DNA of 51,137 bases from JANNRR01 sp031401675. Lineage in GTDB: Bacteria; Pseudomonadota; Alphaproteobacteria; Rhodobacterales; Rhodobacteraceae. Shown in pieces: positions 9,024 through 16,773 of this stretch. The first letter of the stretch is position 1; each line of letters starts with the position of its first letter. Location: assembly GCA_031401675.1 (NCBI GenBank), contig JANNRR010000008.1:1-51137 (forward strand), written 5' to 3'. The notes beneath the pieces are model-generated. The model did no database searches. It saw only the letters and a list, made by a program, of their open reading frames with translations, and was not told the origin of the DNA. Made by a program: the position numbers and the translations under genes.

Positions 9024-9599
9024 TCACTTCAAGTTGCGCGGGTCAATCCAGCCGATGTTGCCGTCATCGCGACGGTAAACGACATTGACCCCGCTGTGGC
9101 CTTCGTTGCGAAAGACCAGAAGCTTCGCCCCCGCCAACTCCATCTGCATCACCGCTTCGCCGACCGAGAGCGAAGGTACCTTCGTCTCCATCTCGGCGAT
9201 GATCATCGGTGTCAGTGTGTCGGGTTCCTGCTCGTCTGCCCAATCGGTTGCGGCGAGGATATAGGCCGAGCCTCCGGCGAATTCAACAGGCTCTGCACGG
9301 TCGCGCTGATGATCCTTGAGCCTGCGCTTGTAGCGGCGCAGCTGCTTTTCCATCTTTTCGCGGCAGCTGTCGAACGCGGCATAGATCTCGCTGGCATGGC
9401 CCTTGGCCTGAGCGGTCATGCCGGTGGACAGATGGACCGTCGCCTCGCAATGAAACTCGTGCCCCTGACGTGAAAACACCACCACCGCTTCGGTCGGCCG
9501 ACCGGCGTATTTGGCGACCGCCGTCCCCAGTTCGGTCGTCACATGCGCCCGCAACGCCTCGCCGATGTCGATCTGTTTTCCGCTGATCTGGTAGCGCAT
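9024..9599 (-). CDS. hpf: Ribosome hibernation promoting factor, long form
   Basis: Binds the ribosome and promotes inactive 100S dimers in stationary phase. The 191-residue length marks the long form: residues 1-100 are the S30AE domain (MRYQISGKQIDIGEALRAHV, YAAFDSCREKMEKQLRRYKRR), and the C-terminal about 60 residues (VPSLSVGEAVMQMELAGAKL, FRNEGHSGVNVVYRRDDGNI) are the dimerisation domain. An AGGAGGT ribosome-binding site sits just upstream of the ATG at 9599. It lies 66 bp downstream of rpoN. Confidence 0.95.
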   Translation of the reverse strand: MRYQISGKQIDIGEALRAHVTTELGTAVAKYAGRPTEAVVVFSRQGHEFHCEATVHLSTGMTAQAKGHASEIYAAFDSCREKMEKQLRRYKRRLKDHQRDRAEPVEFAGGSAYILAATDWADEQEPDTLTPMIIAEMETKVPSLSVGEAVMQMELAGAKLLVFRNEGHSGVNVVYRRDDGNIGWIDPRNLK

Positions 9600-9629
9600 G
9601 ACACCTCCTCAAGTTGCCGATGCCGAACG

Positions 9630-9646
9630 CAGGGAAAGCCTGCGCC
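9630..9646. other. Short hairpin between rpoN and hpf
   Basis: CGCAGG and CCTGCG arms separated by five bases form a perfect 6-bp stem in the gap between the rpoN stop and the hpf start. There is no T-run on either side, so it is not a classical intrinsic terminator; it may be an RNA processing or stability element in the rpoN-hpf transcript. Function is inference. Confidence 0.35.
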
Positions 9647-9665
9647 CTGTCGGGTCGTGGTCTGG

Positions 9666-11006
9666 TCAGTCGTGGGGAAATCCTCCGCTTGCCGGTAAGG
9701 CCGGGCGCAACCGCTGCGCCGCCTTGCGACGGCGTCTGGCAAACGAGGACGGTATTCGCATGCATCCCCGGTATTTGGCGACAGTTCGCCGGGCGATGTC
9801 AACGCCCGTCGCGCGCAAGGCATGACAAATCGCGTCATCCGACAGGGGCGCGGACGGCGGTTCCTGTTCGATCATCCACGCAATCCGCCGCTGCACCACA
9901 AAGGCGGCAACGCTGCCATCGCCGTCGGCCGGCAATGGCGTCGAGAAGAACAGCGACAGCGGGTATAGCTGGCCCCGCACCTCTAGTGACTTGGACGCGA
10001 CCGCCCGCCCGACGGTCGAAGCATGAATGCCCAACTCTGCGGCCAACATGGCGCGGCTGAGCGGTGCCAGATGGTCGGGGCCGTGGGCAAAGAACCGGTG
10101 TTGCCGCTCGGCGATCAGCCGGCCGATCCGCAGCAGCGTCTCGCCGCGAAAGCGCAGCGCCTCGATCATCGCTTCGGCGCGGGCCAGACGGTCGGCGGCA
10201 AAGTCCGCGCCGTGGGTGCTGGCGCGCAGCAACGTGGTGTTCAACCTGACGTGGTTGGCCAGCGCCAGCCCCAGGCGGACCCTGAGCGCCCCGGTGCCGT
10301 CCTTGTCGAGGACGAGGTCCGGGGTCAGAATCGCGTCAGGCGTCGCTGGTGCGCTGACCGGGTGCGGCGTCAGATCGCGGATGAGTGCGGCGATCCGCTC
10401 CAGTTCCGGGCGCTCCATCGCCAGTTCCTGGCGCAACGCCCGCCAGTTTTCGACGGCAAACAGGTCAAGATGCGCGATGATGCGGCCCGCCAGCTCTGGG
10501 TCCTGGCCGCGATCGATCAGCTGCAGTTTCAGGCATTCGGACAGGTTGCGGGCCCCGATACCGGCCGGGTCGCAGCTTTGAAGGGCCTGAAGCCCGGCCT
10601 GAAGCAGCGGCAACGGCAGCCCCAGCGTCGCGGCAAGGACGGGCAGCGGCGTGTCCAGATAGCCATCCTCGCGCAAGTCCCCGGCCAGATATTCCGCGAC
10701 CGCCCGCACCTGAACCGGCAGGGTCATTGCGCCGATCTGGCTGTGCAGGTCGGCCACCAGCGAGCGCACCGCCACCGCCGTTTCCAGCGCCGCATCATAG
10801 GCCGAACCGGCAAGGGCGGCGCTGCGCGGGCGCAGGTCGTCATGCAGCAGATAGGGATTGTCGGCTGCTTCGGCCTGGATCGTGTCGATCAGGTCAAGCG
10901 TCGGCAGGCGCAGGATCATCAGCCCGGTCCGCAGGCCCGGTACCAGCGACAGGCGCTGGCGTTGCCGCAGCGACAGGCTGGTGCTGGGTTTCACCGCCAA
11001 GGGCAT
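9666..11006 (-). CDS. rpoN: RNA polymerase sigma-54 factor
   Basis: Directs transcription from -24/-12 promoters with enhancer-binding activators. Region I at the N-terminus is SLSLRQRQRLSLVPGLRTGLMILRLPTLDL (a divergent form of the Gln/Leu-rich segment), the core-binding domain follows (LSECLKLQLIDRGQDPELAG), then the helix-turn-helix HASTVGRAVASKSLEVRG and the RpoN box RRTVAKYRGCMRIPSS near the C-terminus. At 446 residues it is shorter than many homologues (around 480-500), and region II appears reduced. Its place after lptB and before hpf is the ancestral alphaproteobacterial location. Rhodobacteraceae can carry several rpoN copies; whether this is the only one cannot be seen here. Confidence 0.93.
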   Translation of the reverse strand: MPLAVKPSTSLSLRQRQRLSLVPGLRTGLMILRLPTLDLIDTIQAEAADNPYLLHDDLRPRSAALAGSAYDAALETAVAVRSLVADLHSQIGAMTLPVQVRAVAEYLAGDLREDGYLDTPLPVLAATLGLPLPLLQAGLQALQSCDPAGIGARNLSECLKLQLIDRGQDPELAGRIIAHLDLFAVENWRALRQELAMERPELERIAALIRDLTPHPVSAPATPDAILTPDLVLDKDGTGALRVRLGLALANHVRLNTTLLRASTHGADFAADRLARAEAMIEALRFRGETLLRIGRLIAERQHRFFAHGPDHLAPLSRAMLAAELGIHASTVGRAVASKSLEVRGQLYPLSLFFSTPLPADGDGSVAAFVVQRRIAWMIEQEPPSAPLSDDAICHALRATGVDIARRTVAKYRGCMRIPSSFARRRRKAAQRLRPALPASGGFPHD

Positions 11007-11012
11007 GCCCGA

Positions 11013-11783
11013 TCAGGAAATGCGGAAGCTTTGCCCCAGATAGACCCGGCGAACATTTTCATCGCGCACCACTTCCTCGGTTGTGCCACTCATCAAAACC
11101 CTGCCGTCGTGCAGAATATAGGCGCGATCGACGATTTCCAGTGTCTCGCGGACATTGTGGTCAGTGATCAGCACCCCGATGCCGCGCGATTTCAGGTCGT
11201 GGACCAGATGCCTGATCTCGCCCACGGCAATCGGGTCGACCCCGGCAAAGGGTTCGTCGAGCAACAGATATTTCGGATTGGCAGCCAGACAGCGCGCAAT
11301 TTCGACCCGCCGCCGCTCGCCCCCCGACAGCGACAGGGCGGGGGCGCGGCGCAGATGGGTGATGGAAAACTCGCCAAGCAACTCCTCCAGCCGCTCGCGC
11401 TGCCTGATGCGGCCCGGCACGATGATTTCCAGTATCGCCAGGATATTGTCCTCGACCGACAGGCCGCGAAAGATCGAGACCTCCTGCGGCAGATAGCCGA
11501 TGCCAAGCTTGGCGCGGCGGTACATCGGCAGGGTGGTGACGTCGCGGCCATCGATGATCACCTGACCGCTTTCCGGGATGACAAGCCCGGCGATGGCGTA
11601 AAAGCAGGTGGTCTTGCCGGAACCGTTCGGGCCAAGCAGCGCCACCACCTCGCCGCGCCCCAAGGTCAGCGATACATCGCGGATCACCGGGCGGCGGCGG
11701 TAGCTCTTGCGCAGGTTGATCACGGTCAGTCCGGCATCGCCGCCGGCTACCTTGAGCAGGTTCGGTTTGGCCGGTTCGGTCAC
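11013..11783 (-). CDS. lptB: LPS export ABC transporter ATP-binding protein
   Basis: ATPase of the LptB2FGC complex that extracts lipopolysaccharide from the inner membrane. 256 residues. Walker A is LLGPNGSGKTTCFYAIAGL, the signature motif LSGGERRRVEIARCLA, Walker B YLLLDEPFAGVDPIAV, and the switch histidine is in GVLITDHNVRETL. GTG 11783 is the start because it overlaps the lptA stop (GTGA) and gives a normal N-terminus; the frame is open further upstream only as a shadow of lptA. rpoN begins 6 bp downstream of the stop. Confidence 0.95.
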   Translation of the reverse strand: MTEPAKPNLLKVAGGDAGLTVINLRKSYRRRPVIRDVSLTLGRGEVVALLGPNGSGKTTCFYAIAGLVIPESGQVIIDGRDVTTLPMYRRAKLGIGYLPQEVSIFRGLSVEDNILAILEIIVPGRIRQRERLEELLGEFSITHLRRAPALSLSGGERRRVEIARCLAANPKYLLLDEPFAGVDPIAVGEIRHLVHDLKSRGIGVLITDHNVRETLEIVDRAYILHDGRVLMSGTTEEVVRDENVRRVYLGQSFRIS

Positions 11784-12307
11784 GGGGCGGTGCCACCGGT
11801 CTGCAGGGTGGTGGTCACTCGGCCTTCGACCACTGCCGTGCCGGCTTTCAGGTCGACCGTCAGTTTCTGCCCGGTCAGCGCGTTGGTGCCTTGCGTCAGC
11901 ACGACATTGCCGGTCATCACGATGACGCTGGTGGCCACGGAATAATCCGCCCGTTCCGCTTCGGCCGCCTCGGTCGCGGTAACCAACAGCACGCCGCCGT
12001 CGGCAATCAGCCGATCGATCTGCCCGGTGGTGCCGGACTGCCCGGCCAGATACTCCACCCGGACATTGGCGGCCGACAGCTTCAGGGCACCCTGCACGAT
12101 CACCACATTGCCGGAAAACGTTGCCGTGCCATCGGACTGATCCACCGAAAGCTGATCTGCTGCGATTTCCACCGGCAGGCTGCTGTCCTGCCGGATGCCG
12201 CCCAAGGCCACGGCGGTGCCCTGCGCCAGACTGGCCGATGGCACCGCCCACAGGGTCGGGGCTGACAGCGTCAGGGCCAACAGCGTGGCGCGCAAGGGTC
12301 TGGACAT
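11780..12307 (-). CDS. lptA: LPS transport periplasmic protein LptA
   Basis: Periplasmic bridge protein that carries lipopolysaccharide between LptC and LptD. 175 residues with a signal peptide (MSRPLRATLLALTLSAPTLW, cleavage probably after the SLAQ near residue 29), then an OstA-like beta-jellyroll: PVEIAADQLSVDQSDGTATF, GNVVIVQGALKLSAANVRVEY and GNVVLTQGTNALTGQKLTVD. Starts 9 bp after lptC and overlaps lptB by 4 bp. Confidence 0.92.
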   Translation of the reverse strand: MSRPLRATLLALTLSAPTLWAVPSASLAQGTAVALGGIRQDSSLPVEIAADQLSVDQSDGTATFSGNVVIVQGALKLSAANVRVEYLAGQSGTTGQIDRLIADGGVLLVTATEAAEAERADYSVATSVIVMTGNVVLTQGTNALTGQKLTVDLKAGTAVVEGRVTTTLQTGGTAP

Positions 12308-12316
12308 GCCTGCTCC

Positions 12317-12925
12317 TCAGGATTTCGGGTCGTATAGCAGTTTCACCCCGCCCTTGAAAACCAGAACGTAGCTGCCGCTGCCATCGCTGGCCTGGGTCAG
12401 CAACATCTGGCCCGCCGCCAGCGTGCCGAACGGCCCGGTTGCGGTGACCGCACCATCGGTTTCCAGCCTGGTCCGGTCGATGGCTGCGGTGATACGGTCG
12501 GTGCTGACCCGGTAACCCAGTGACGACACGACCGACACGCCGCCCTGCAGCACCAGAAGCCCGGCACTGCCATCGATCGAGCCTGCGTCCGCCGTGATCT
12601 CGGTATGGACGCCGTCGGGCGTGTCAAAGCGGGCATGCAGGATCACCGCGCTGACCGTGGCAAGGTTCATGGGGTCCGGGCGGGCGGATTCGGCGGTCAG
12701 GCGCAGCGCGGTTCCATCTTCGGTCACGCCGGAGTAATTCGGCGCATTGATCCGCGGCTCGCGGATCAGCGCATCGACATCGACGGTGGCGAAAGGAATC
12801 GCCTGCGTCGGGTCGATCTTGCGCGACAGCAGGAACAGGGTCGACAGGATCGCCAGCGCGGTCAGCGGCAGCAGGACCTTCAGCCAGTTGACCAGCCGCG
12901 AATAGGCGTTGTCGGCCCGCGCCAT
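12317..12925 (-). CDS. lptC: LPS export protein LptC
   Basis: Inner-membrane anchored protein linking LptBFG to LptA. 202 residues: a single membrane segment near residues 15-34 (WLKVLLPLTALAILSTLFLL) followed by a periplasmic jellyroll with INAPNYSGVTEDGTALRLTA, a motif common in alphaproteobacterial LptC, and GPFGTLAAGQMLL. It sits 3 bp after the kdsD stop and is part of the kdsD-lptC-lptA-lptB-rpoN run. Confidence 0.9.
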   Translation of the reverse strand: MARADNAYSRLVNWLKVLLPLTALAILSTLFLLSRKIDPTQAIPFATVDVDALIREPRINAPNYSGVTEDGTALRLTAESARPDPMNLATVSAVILHARFDTPDGVHTEITADAGSIDGSAGLLVLQGGVSVVSSLGYRVSTDRITAAIDRTRLETDGAVTATGPFGTLAAGQMLLTQASDGSGSYVLVFKGGVKLLYDPKS

Positions 12926-12928
12926 GGC

Positions 12929-13915
12929 TCAGGCGACTCCGGCCCGCAGGCAGTCGTGAATATGCAGGATGCCGCACGGCGTGTCGCCGCTGCCGGGATC
13001 GACCACGAACAGGCAGGTGATCTTGCGCCGGTTCATCACCGCCAGCGCCTTTTCGGCCAGCGCGTCGGATGAAATCGTCAGCGGCGTCACCGTCATCACC
13101 TGCTGCGCAGTCAGGCCCAGCAGCCCGTCCATATGGCGGCGCAGGTCGCCGTCGGTGATGACCCCGACCAGCGCGCCGGACGAGTCCTGCACCCCGGCGA
13201 CGCCAAAGCCTTTCTTGCTGATCGTCAGCAGCACCTCGGACATCGGCGCCTGCAATGCCACCAGCGGCAGGTCTGCGCCGCGGTGCATCAGGTCGCTGAC
13301 CCGGGCCAGGCGCGCCCCGAGATTGCCGCCGGGGTGAAACGCCCGGAAATCCTGCGGGCTGAACTGGCGATGCTCCATCAGGGCGATGGCCAGGGCATCG
13401 CCAAGCGCCAGCGTCATGGTGGTGGATGTGGTCGGCACCACCCCGGTTTGGCAGGCCTCGCGCGCCGGGGGCAACAGGATTGCCACGTCCGACTGGCGCA
13501 GAAGCGTGCTGGCGGCATGACCGGCCACCCCGATCAGCGGGATCGAGAACCGCCGTGTATAGGCGATGATGTCGGCAAGCTCCGGGGTTTCACCGGAATT
13601 GGACAGCACGATCACCACGTCGCCCGAGGTCAGCATCCCCAGATCGCCGTGGCTGGCCTCGGCCGGATGCACGAAATGGGCCGGGGTACCGGTCGAGGCA
13701 AAGGTGGCGGCGATCTTGCGCGCGATGTGGCCGGATTTGCCCATGCCCGACACGATCACCCGGCCCCGCGCCTCCAGGATCAGCTGAATGGCGGCACTGA
13801 AGCTGCTGTCGATACTGTCGGCCAGCAACGCCAGCGCCTCGGCCTCGCGCCGGATCACCCGGCGGGCGGCGGCCAGCAAGGGCGGGTCGGACGGGTCAAT
13901 GGGCAAAGATGTCAA
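12929..13915 (-). CDS. kdsD: Arabinose-5-phosphate isomerase (KdsD/KpsF family)
   Basis: Converts ribulose-5-phosphate to arabinose-5-phosphate, the first committed step toward Kdo. 328 residues, the family's usual size. The SIS domain covers about residues 30-180 with GRVIVSGMGKSGHIARKIAA, HPAEASHGDLGML and VLSNSGETPELADII; two CBS domains follow (SDLMHRGADLPLV; VGVITDGDLRRHMD; ALAVMNRRKITCLFVVD). Its start overlaps the 3' end of the RNase D-like gene by 20 bp. It supplies the pathway that ends with KdsB at the left of the window. Confidence 0.94.
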   Translation of the reverse strand: MTSLPIDPSDPPLLAAARRVIRREAEALALLADSIDSSFSAAIQLILEARGRVIVSGMGKSGHIARKIAATFASTGTPAHFVHPAEASHGDLGMLTSGDVVIVLSNSGETPELADIIAYTRRFSIPLIGVAGHAASTLLRQSDVAILLPPAREACQTGVVPTTSTTMTLALGDALAIALMEHRQFSPQDFRAFHPGGNLGARLARVSDLMHRGADLPLVALQAPMSEVLLTISKKGFGVAGVQDSSGALVGVITDGDLRRHMDGLLGLTAQQVMTVTPLTISSDALAEKALAVMNRRKITCLFVVDPGSGDTPCGILHIHDCLRAGVA

Positions 13916-14507
13916 GCTCCGGCCAGCCGGTCAGATCAAGTGCGGCGCGGGTCGGCAGAAAGGCGAAACAGGCCTGCGCCACCGCCACCCGGTCCTCGCG
14001 CTGCAACCGCTGGTCCAGTTCGGCCTTCAGACGGTGCAGATACAGCACGTCCGAAGCGGCATAGGCGATCTGTGCCTCGGTCAGCACCTCGGCGCCCCAG
14101 TCCGAGGTTTGCTGCTGCTTGGAAATGTCGATGTCCAGCAGAGTCAGCAACAGGTCCTTCAAGCCATGCCGGTCGGTATAGGTGCGGATCAGCCGAGACG
14201 CGATCTTGGTGCAATAGACCGGGGACGTGACGGTGCCGAACGCCTGTTGCAGGGCGGCGATGTCGAACCGGGCAAAGTGAAACAGCTTCAGCACCGAAGG
14301 GTCGGCCAGCAGCCGTTGCAGGTTGGGGGCGGCGCTTTGGCCACGTGCGATCTGGACCAGATGTGCGTTGCCGTCTCCGGTGGACAGCTGCACCAGGCAC
14401 AGCCGGTCGCGGTGCGGGTTCAGCCCCATGGTTTCGGTATCAACGGCAACCACCGGGCCAAGGCTCAGCCCGTCGGGCAGGTCGTTCTGATACAGGCTGT
14501 TGGCCAC
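13896..14507 (-). CDS. Ribonuclease D-like 3'-5' exonuclease
   Basis: A 203-residue DEDDy exonuclease domain without the HRDC domains of full RNase D. Acidic motifs are VAVDTETMGLN (Exo I), LFHFARFDIAAL (Exo II) and AYAASDVLYLHRLKAEL (Exo III with Tyr). GTG 14507 was preferred over ATG 14537 because GGACGGAG lies just upstream and MANSLYQNDLP is the normal family start. It overlaps kdsD by 20 bp. Substrates in this family are structured or stable RNAs; the specific target is unknown. Confidence 0.85.
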   Translation of the reverse strand: MANSLYQNDLPDGLSLGPVVAVDTETMGLNPHRDRLCLVQLSTGDGNAHLVQIARGQSAAPNLQRLLADPSVLKLFHFARFDIAALQQAFGTVTSPVYCTKIASRLIRTYTDRHGLKDLLLTLLDIDISKQQQTSDWGAEVLTEAQIAYAASDVLYLHRLKAELDQRLQREDRVAVAQACFAFLPTRAALDLTGWPELDIFAH

Positions 14508-14636
14508 GGGCGGCTCCGTCCCTAATGCCCCGGCCATGTCGCCGGGCTTCCCGCCCCGCGATATGCGGTTTGCGCCGTAAACTCAACCGCTGCTGCGGCG
14601 GCCGATCCGGCGCGCGCTTCGGCAACAGCCGGTGCC

Positions 14637-14999
14637 TCAGCCTTTGGCCCTGATCTGGCACAGGCTTTCCACCGGTTCGGAATGATCGCGCTGCACCTCG
14701 GCCGCGCCTGCCATCGCATCCATCCGGCGGGCCAGATCGATGTCGAGCGCCGACAGCCCGTGGCAATCATGGGTGGACAGAGTGACATCGACGACATTGT
14801 AGACATTCGACCATTCCGGGTGGTGGTTCAGCTTTTCCGCCGCCAGTGCCGCGCGCGTCATGAAGCCCCAGGCCTCGCTGAAGTTGCGGAACTTCCAGAT
14901 CTTGCGGATGGCATCGCGGCCCGGCGCCGCGCCCCAGCCGGACTGGCCAAGGCCGGGCAGCTGTTCGGCCCGCGCCGCCGGTGACAAAAGCTCTGCCAT
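14637..14999 (-). CDS. phhB: 4a-hydroxytetrahydrobiopterin dehydratase (PCD/DCoH family)
   Basis: Dehydrates pterin-4a-carbinolamine, recycling the cofactor of aromatic amino acid hydroxylases; homologues may also serve in moco or folate metabolism. 120 residues. The signature EKLNHHPEWSNVYNVVDVTL contains the paired histidines, followed by STHDCHGLSALDIDLARRM; GRDAIRKIWKFRNFSEAWGF precedes it. No phenylalanine hydroxylase lies nearby. The C-terminus runs about 15 residues past the usual end. A 129-bp gap with no seen feature separates it from the RNase D-like gene. Confidence 0.9.
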   Translation of the reverse strand: MAELLSPAARAEQLPGLGQSGWGAAPGRDAIRKIWKFRNFSEAWGFMTRAALAAEKLNHHPEWSNVYNVVDVTLSTHDCHGLSALDIDLARRMDAMAGAAEVQRDHSEPVESLCQIRAKG

Positions 15000-15002
15000 G
15001 TT

Positions 15003-15617
15003 CTACCCCTGTTTTTGCGGCAGCGCCGCATTGTCCAATCCGGTGGCGCGCACATGGGCAGGGCGCGCCGACAGCCTGGCCCAATAGTCCTCGAACACCG
15101 GGCGCTTTTCGATGGTGCCGAAGCGCAGGCCCCAGCCGATCTGCGATCCGGTGGCGACATCGGCGGCCGAGAACCGGTCGCCAGCCAGATAGGGGTTTTC
15201 GCTCAGCGCCGCCTCCAGCGCGTCCAGTGTGGTTTTCATGTCGCGAAACCCGACGCGCCCGCGCATCTGGTCCGGTGTCGCCCAGCCCATCGAGGTGTTG
15301 ATCACCACCGCCTCCAGTGGGCCGGCACCAAAGAACAGCCAGCGGTAATAGGGCCCACGATTCGCCGGGGCCAGACCGGCGGCGGGGAAAGCATCGGCCA
15401 TGTAGGCGCAGATCGCGGCATATTCGGTGACCACGGTCGCGCCATGCACCAGCGCCGGCACCTTGCCCATCGGGTTGATCGCCAGATAGGCCGGTTCTTT
15501 CATGGTGGTGGCATAGTCCAGATAGACCACCTGATAGGGTTGCCCTGCCTCTTCCATCATCCAGCGCGCAATACGCCCGCGCGACATCGGGTTGCTGTAA
15601 AGTGTCAGATCCGCCAT
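15003..15617 (-). CDS. Glutathione S-transferase family protein
   Basis: 204 residues. Thioredoxin-like N-terminal domain starts DLTLYSNPMSRGRIARWMME, where a serine in S-N-P-M-S-R-G-R stands near the glutathione-activating position, then INPMGKVPALVHGATVVTEY with the cis-proline loop and ESxAI-like turn (TEYAAICAYM). The C-terminal helical domain has NPYLAGDRFSAADVATGSQI. ATG 15617 follows GGGGGCAGC and matches family starts; upstream in-frame sequence is not typical. It ends 3 bp before phhB. Substrate not predictable. Confidence 0.85.
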   Translation of the reverse strand: MADLTLYSNPMSRGRIARWMMEEAGQPYQVVYLDYATTMKEPAYLAINPMGKVPALVHGATVVTEYAAICAYMADAFPAAGLAPANRGPYYRWLFFGAGPLEAVVINTSMGWATPDQMRGRVGFRDMKTTLDALEAALSENPYLAGDRFSAADVATGSQIGWGLRFGTIEKRPVFEDYWARLSARPAHVRATGLDNAALPQKQG

Positions 15618-15656
15618 GCTGCCCCCATTGATTGTGCCCTGCGTTCTTGGTGTCCG

Positions 15657-15693
15657 CCTTTCATTCCGGCAAAAATATCCCCGCGCGGCGCGC
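15657..15693 (-). repeat. Oriented short repeat, copy 2
   Basis: Minus-strand order is a GC-rich self-complementary stretch, GGGGATATTTTTG, then CCGGAATGAAAGG. It lies in the leader of the minus-strand GST gene, 40 bp upstream of its ATG, and faces away from copy 3 in the same divergent gap. No minus-strand gene ends just upstream, so a simple 3' terminator role does not explain it. Confidence 0.55.
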
Positions 15694-15711
15694 ATTGATA
15701 CTACCTTTTCC

Positions 15712-15740
15712 GTCCGCCTTCGGGATATTTGCGCGCAACG
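15712..15740 (+). repeat. Oriented short repeat, copy 3
   Basis: Reads CCGCCTTCGG (small stem-loop) then GATATTTGCGCGCAA on the plus strand, 26 bp before the ATG of the Ldh2-type dehydrogenase. Same order of elements as the other copies, pointing toward the downstream gene. Confidence 0.5.
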
Positions 15741-15765
15741 GCAATCAGACCCGCGGGGATGCAGG

Positions 15766-16773
15766 ATGACCGACCCGATCCGCCTTTCGCCGCCCGAGGC
15801 GCGCGCCCTGATCTATGCGGCGCTGACCGGGGCCGGAACCGCGCTGCGCAATGCCAGCTATTTCACCGAAGCCATCCTCGATACCGAGCTGTCGGGGATG
15901 ACGGGACACGGCTTCAACTGGCTGCAATATTATTGCGAGCATCTGCAAAGCGGCAAGGTCAATGGCAAGGCCCGGCCAAGGGTCGAACGGCTGTCGCCCG
16001 TCGCCTTTCGCGTGGATGCCCGCACTGGGTTCGCGCATCCGGCCATCGAAAAGGGCTTTGCCCGGCTGATCCCGGCGGCGCAGAAATACGGCATTGCTGC
16101 AATGGCCGTGCACAATTCCTACAATGCCGCGACGCTCGGCTATCATACCGGGGTGCTGGCCCGGGCCGGGCTGGTGGCGTTGGGCTTCACCAACTCGGTA
16201 CCGGCCATCGCCCCGGTCGGCGGGCGCACGCCGGTGATCGGCACCAACCCCCTGTCGCTCGCAGTGCCGGACGGGCACGGCGGACTGGCGTTTCTGATCG
16301 ATCAATCGTCAAGCGCCGTGGCCTGGACCGCCGTCAAACGCGCCGCCGAACAGCATCTGCCGATCCCGCTGGGCTGGGCGCTGGATGCAGCTGGCCAGCC
16401 GACCACCGACGCCGAAGCCGGACTGGCGGGATCGATGGCGCCGTCGGGCGGCTACAAGGGCTTTGGCCAGGGCCTGATCGTCGAGGTGCTGTGCGCCGCC
16501 GTTGCCGGCGGGGCGCTGGGCCCGGATCAGGGTTCGTTCGTCGCCAATGACGGCAAGCCGGTCGGCAATGGCCAGTTCTTCATTGCCATCGAGCCTGCCG
16601 GGTTTTCAGGCGGGCTGTTTTCCGCCCGGATCAAGGCGCTGACCGCATCCATTCTGGCGCAGGACGGGGCGCGGTTACCAAATGCAAGGCGCATGGCCAA
16701 CCAGACCCGGCTGGCCGCCGAGGGTATCCCGATCGATCCGGGCCTGCACGAACGGCTGCGGGGCTTCGCATGA
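15766..16773 (+). CDS. Ldh2/MDH-type NAD(P)-dependent dehydrogenase
   Basis: 335 residues of the malate/L-lactate dehydrogenase-like family (Pfam Ldh_2, PF02615), which also holds sulfolactate, ureidoglycolate, diketogulonate and cyclic-imine reductases. NPLSLAVPDG and SGGYKGFGQGLIVEVLCA are family signatures for the cofactor and C-terminal region. The active-site motif usually reads S-H-G-x-x-R; here it is GHGFNWLQYY (His48 kept, Arg at 52 replaced by Trp), so the substrate is probably not that of the classical enzymes. First gene of a three-gene operon, overlapping the next by ATGA. Function is unknown beyond 2-oxo/2-hydroxy acid or imine redox chemistry by family. Confidence 0.8.
   Translation: MTDPIRLSPPEARALIYAALTGAGTALRNASYFTEAILDTELSGMTGHGFNWLQYYCEHLQSGKVNGKARPRVERLSPVAFRVDARTGFAHPAIEKGFARLIPAAQKYGIAAMAVHNSYNAATLGYHTGVLARAGLVALGFTNSVPAIAPVGGRTPVIGTNPLSLAVPDGHGGLAFLIDQSSSAVAWTAVKRAAEQHLPIPLGWALDAAGQPTTDAEAGLAGSMAPSGGYKGFGQGLIVEVLCAAVAGGALGPDQGSFVANDGKPVGNGQFFIAIEPAGFSGGLFSARIKALTASILAQDGARLPNARRMANQTRLAAEGIPIDPGLHERLRGFA

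Noticed and set aside
10023..11945. 640-codon plus-strand frame opposite rpoN, lptB and lptA
   Set aside because: Gln-, Arg- and His-rich antisense translation crossing three conserved genes.
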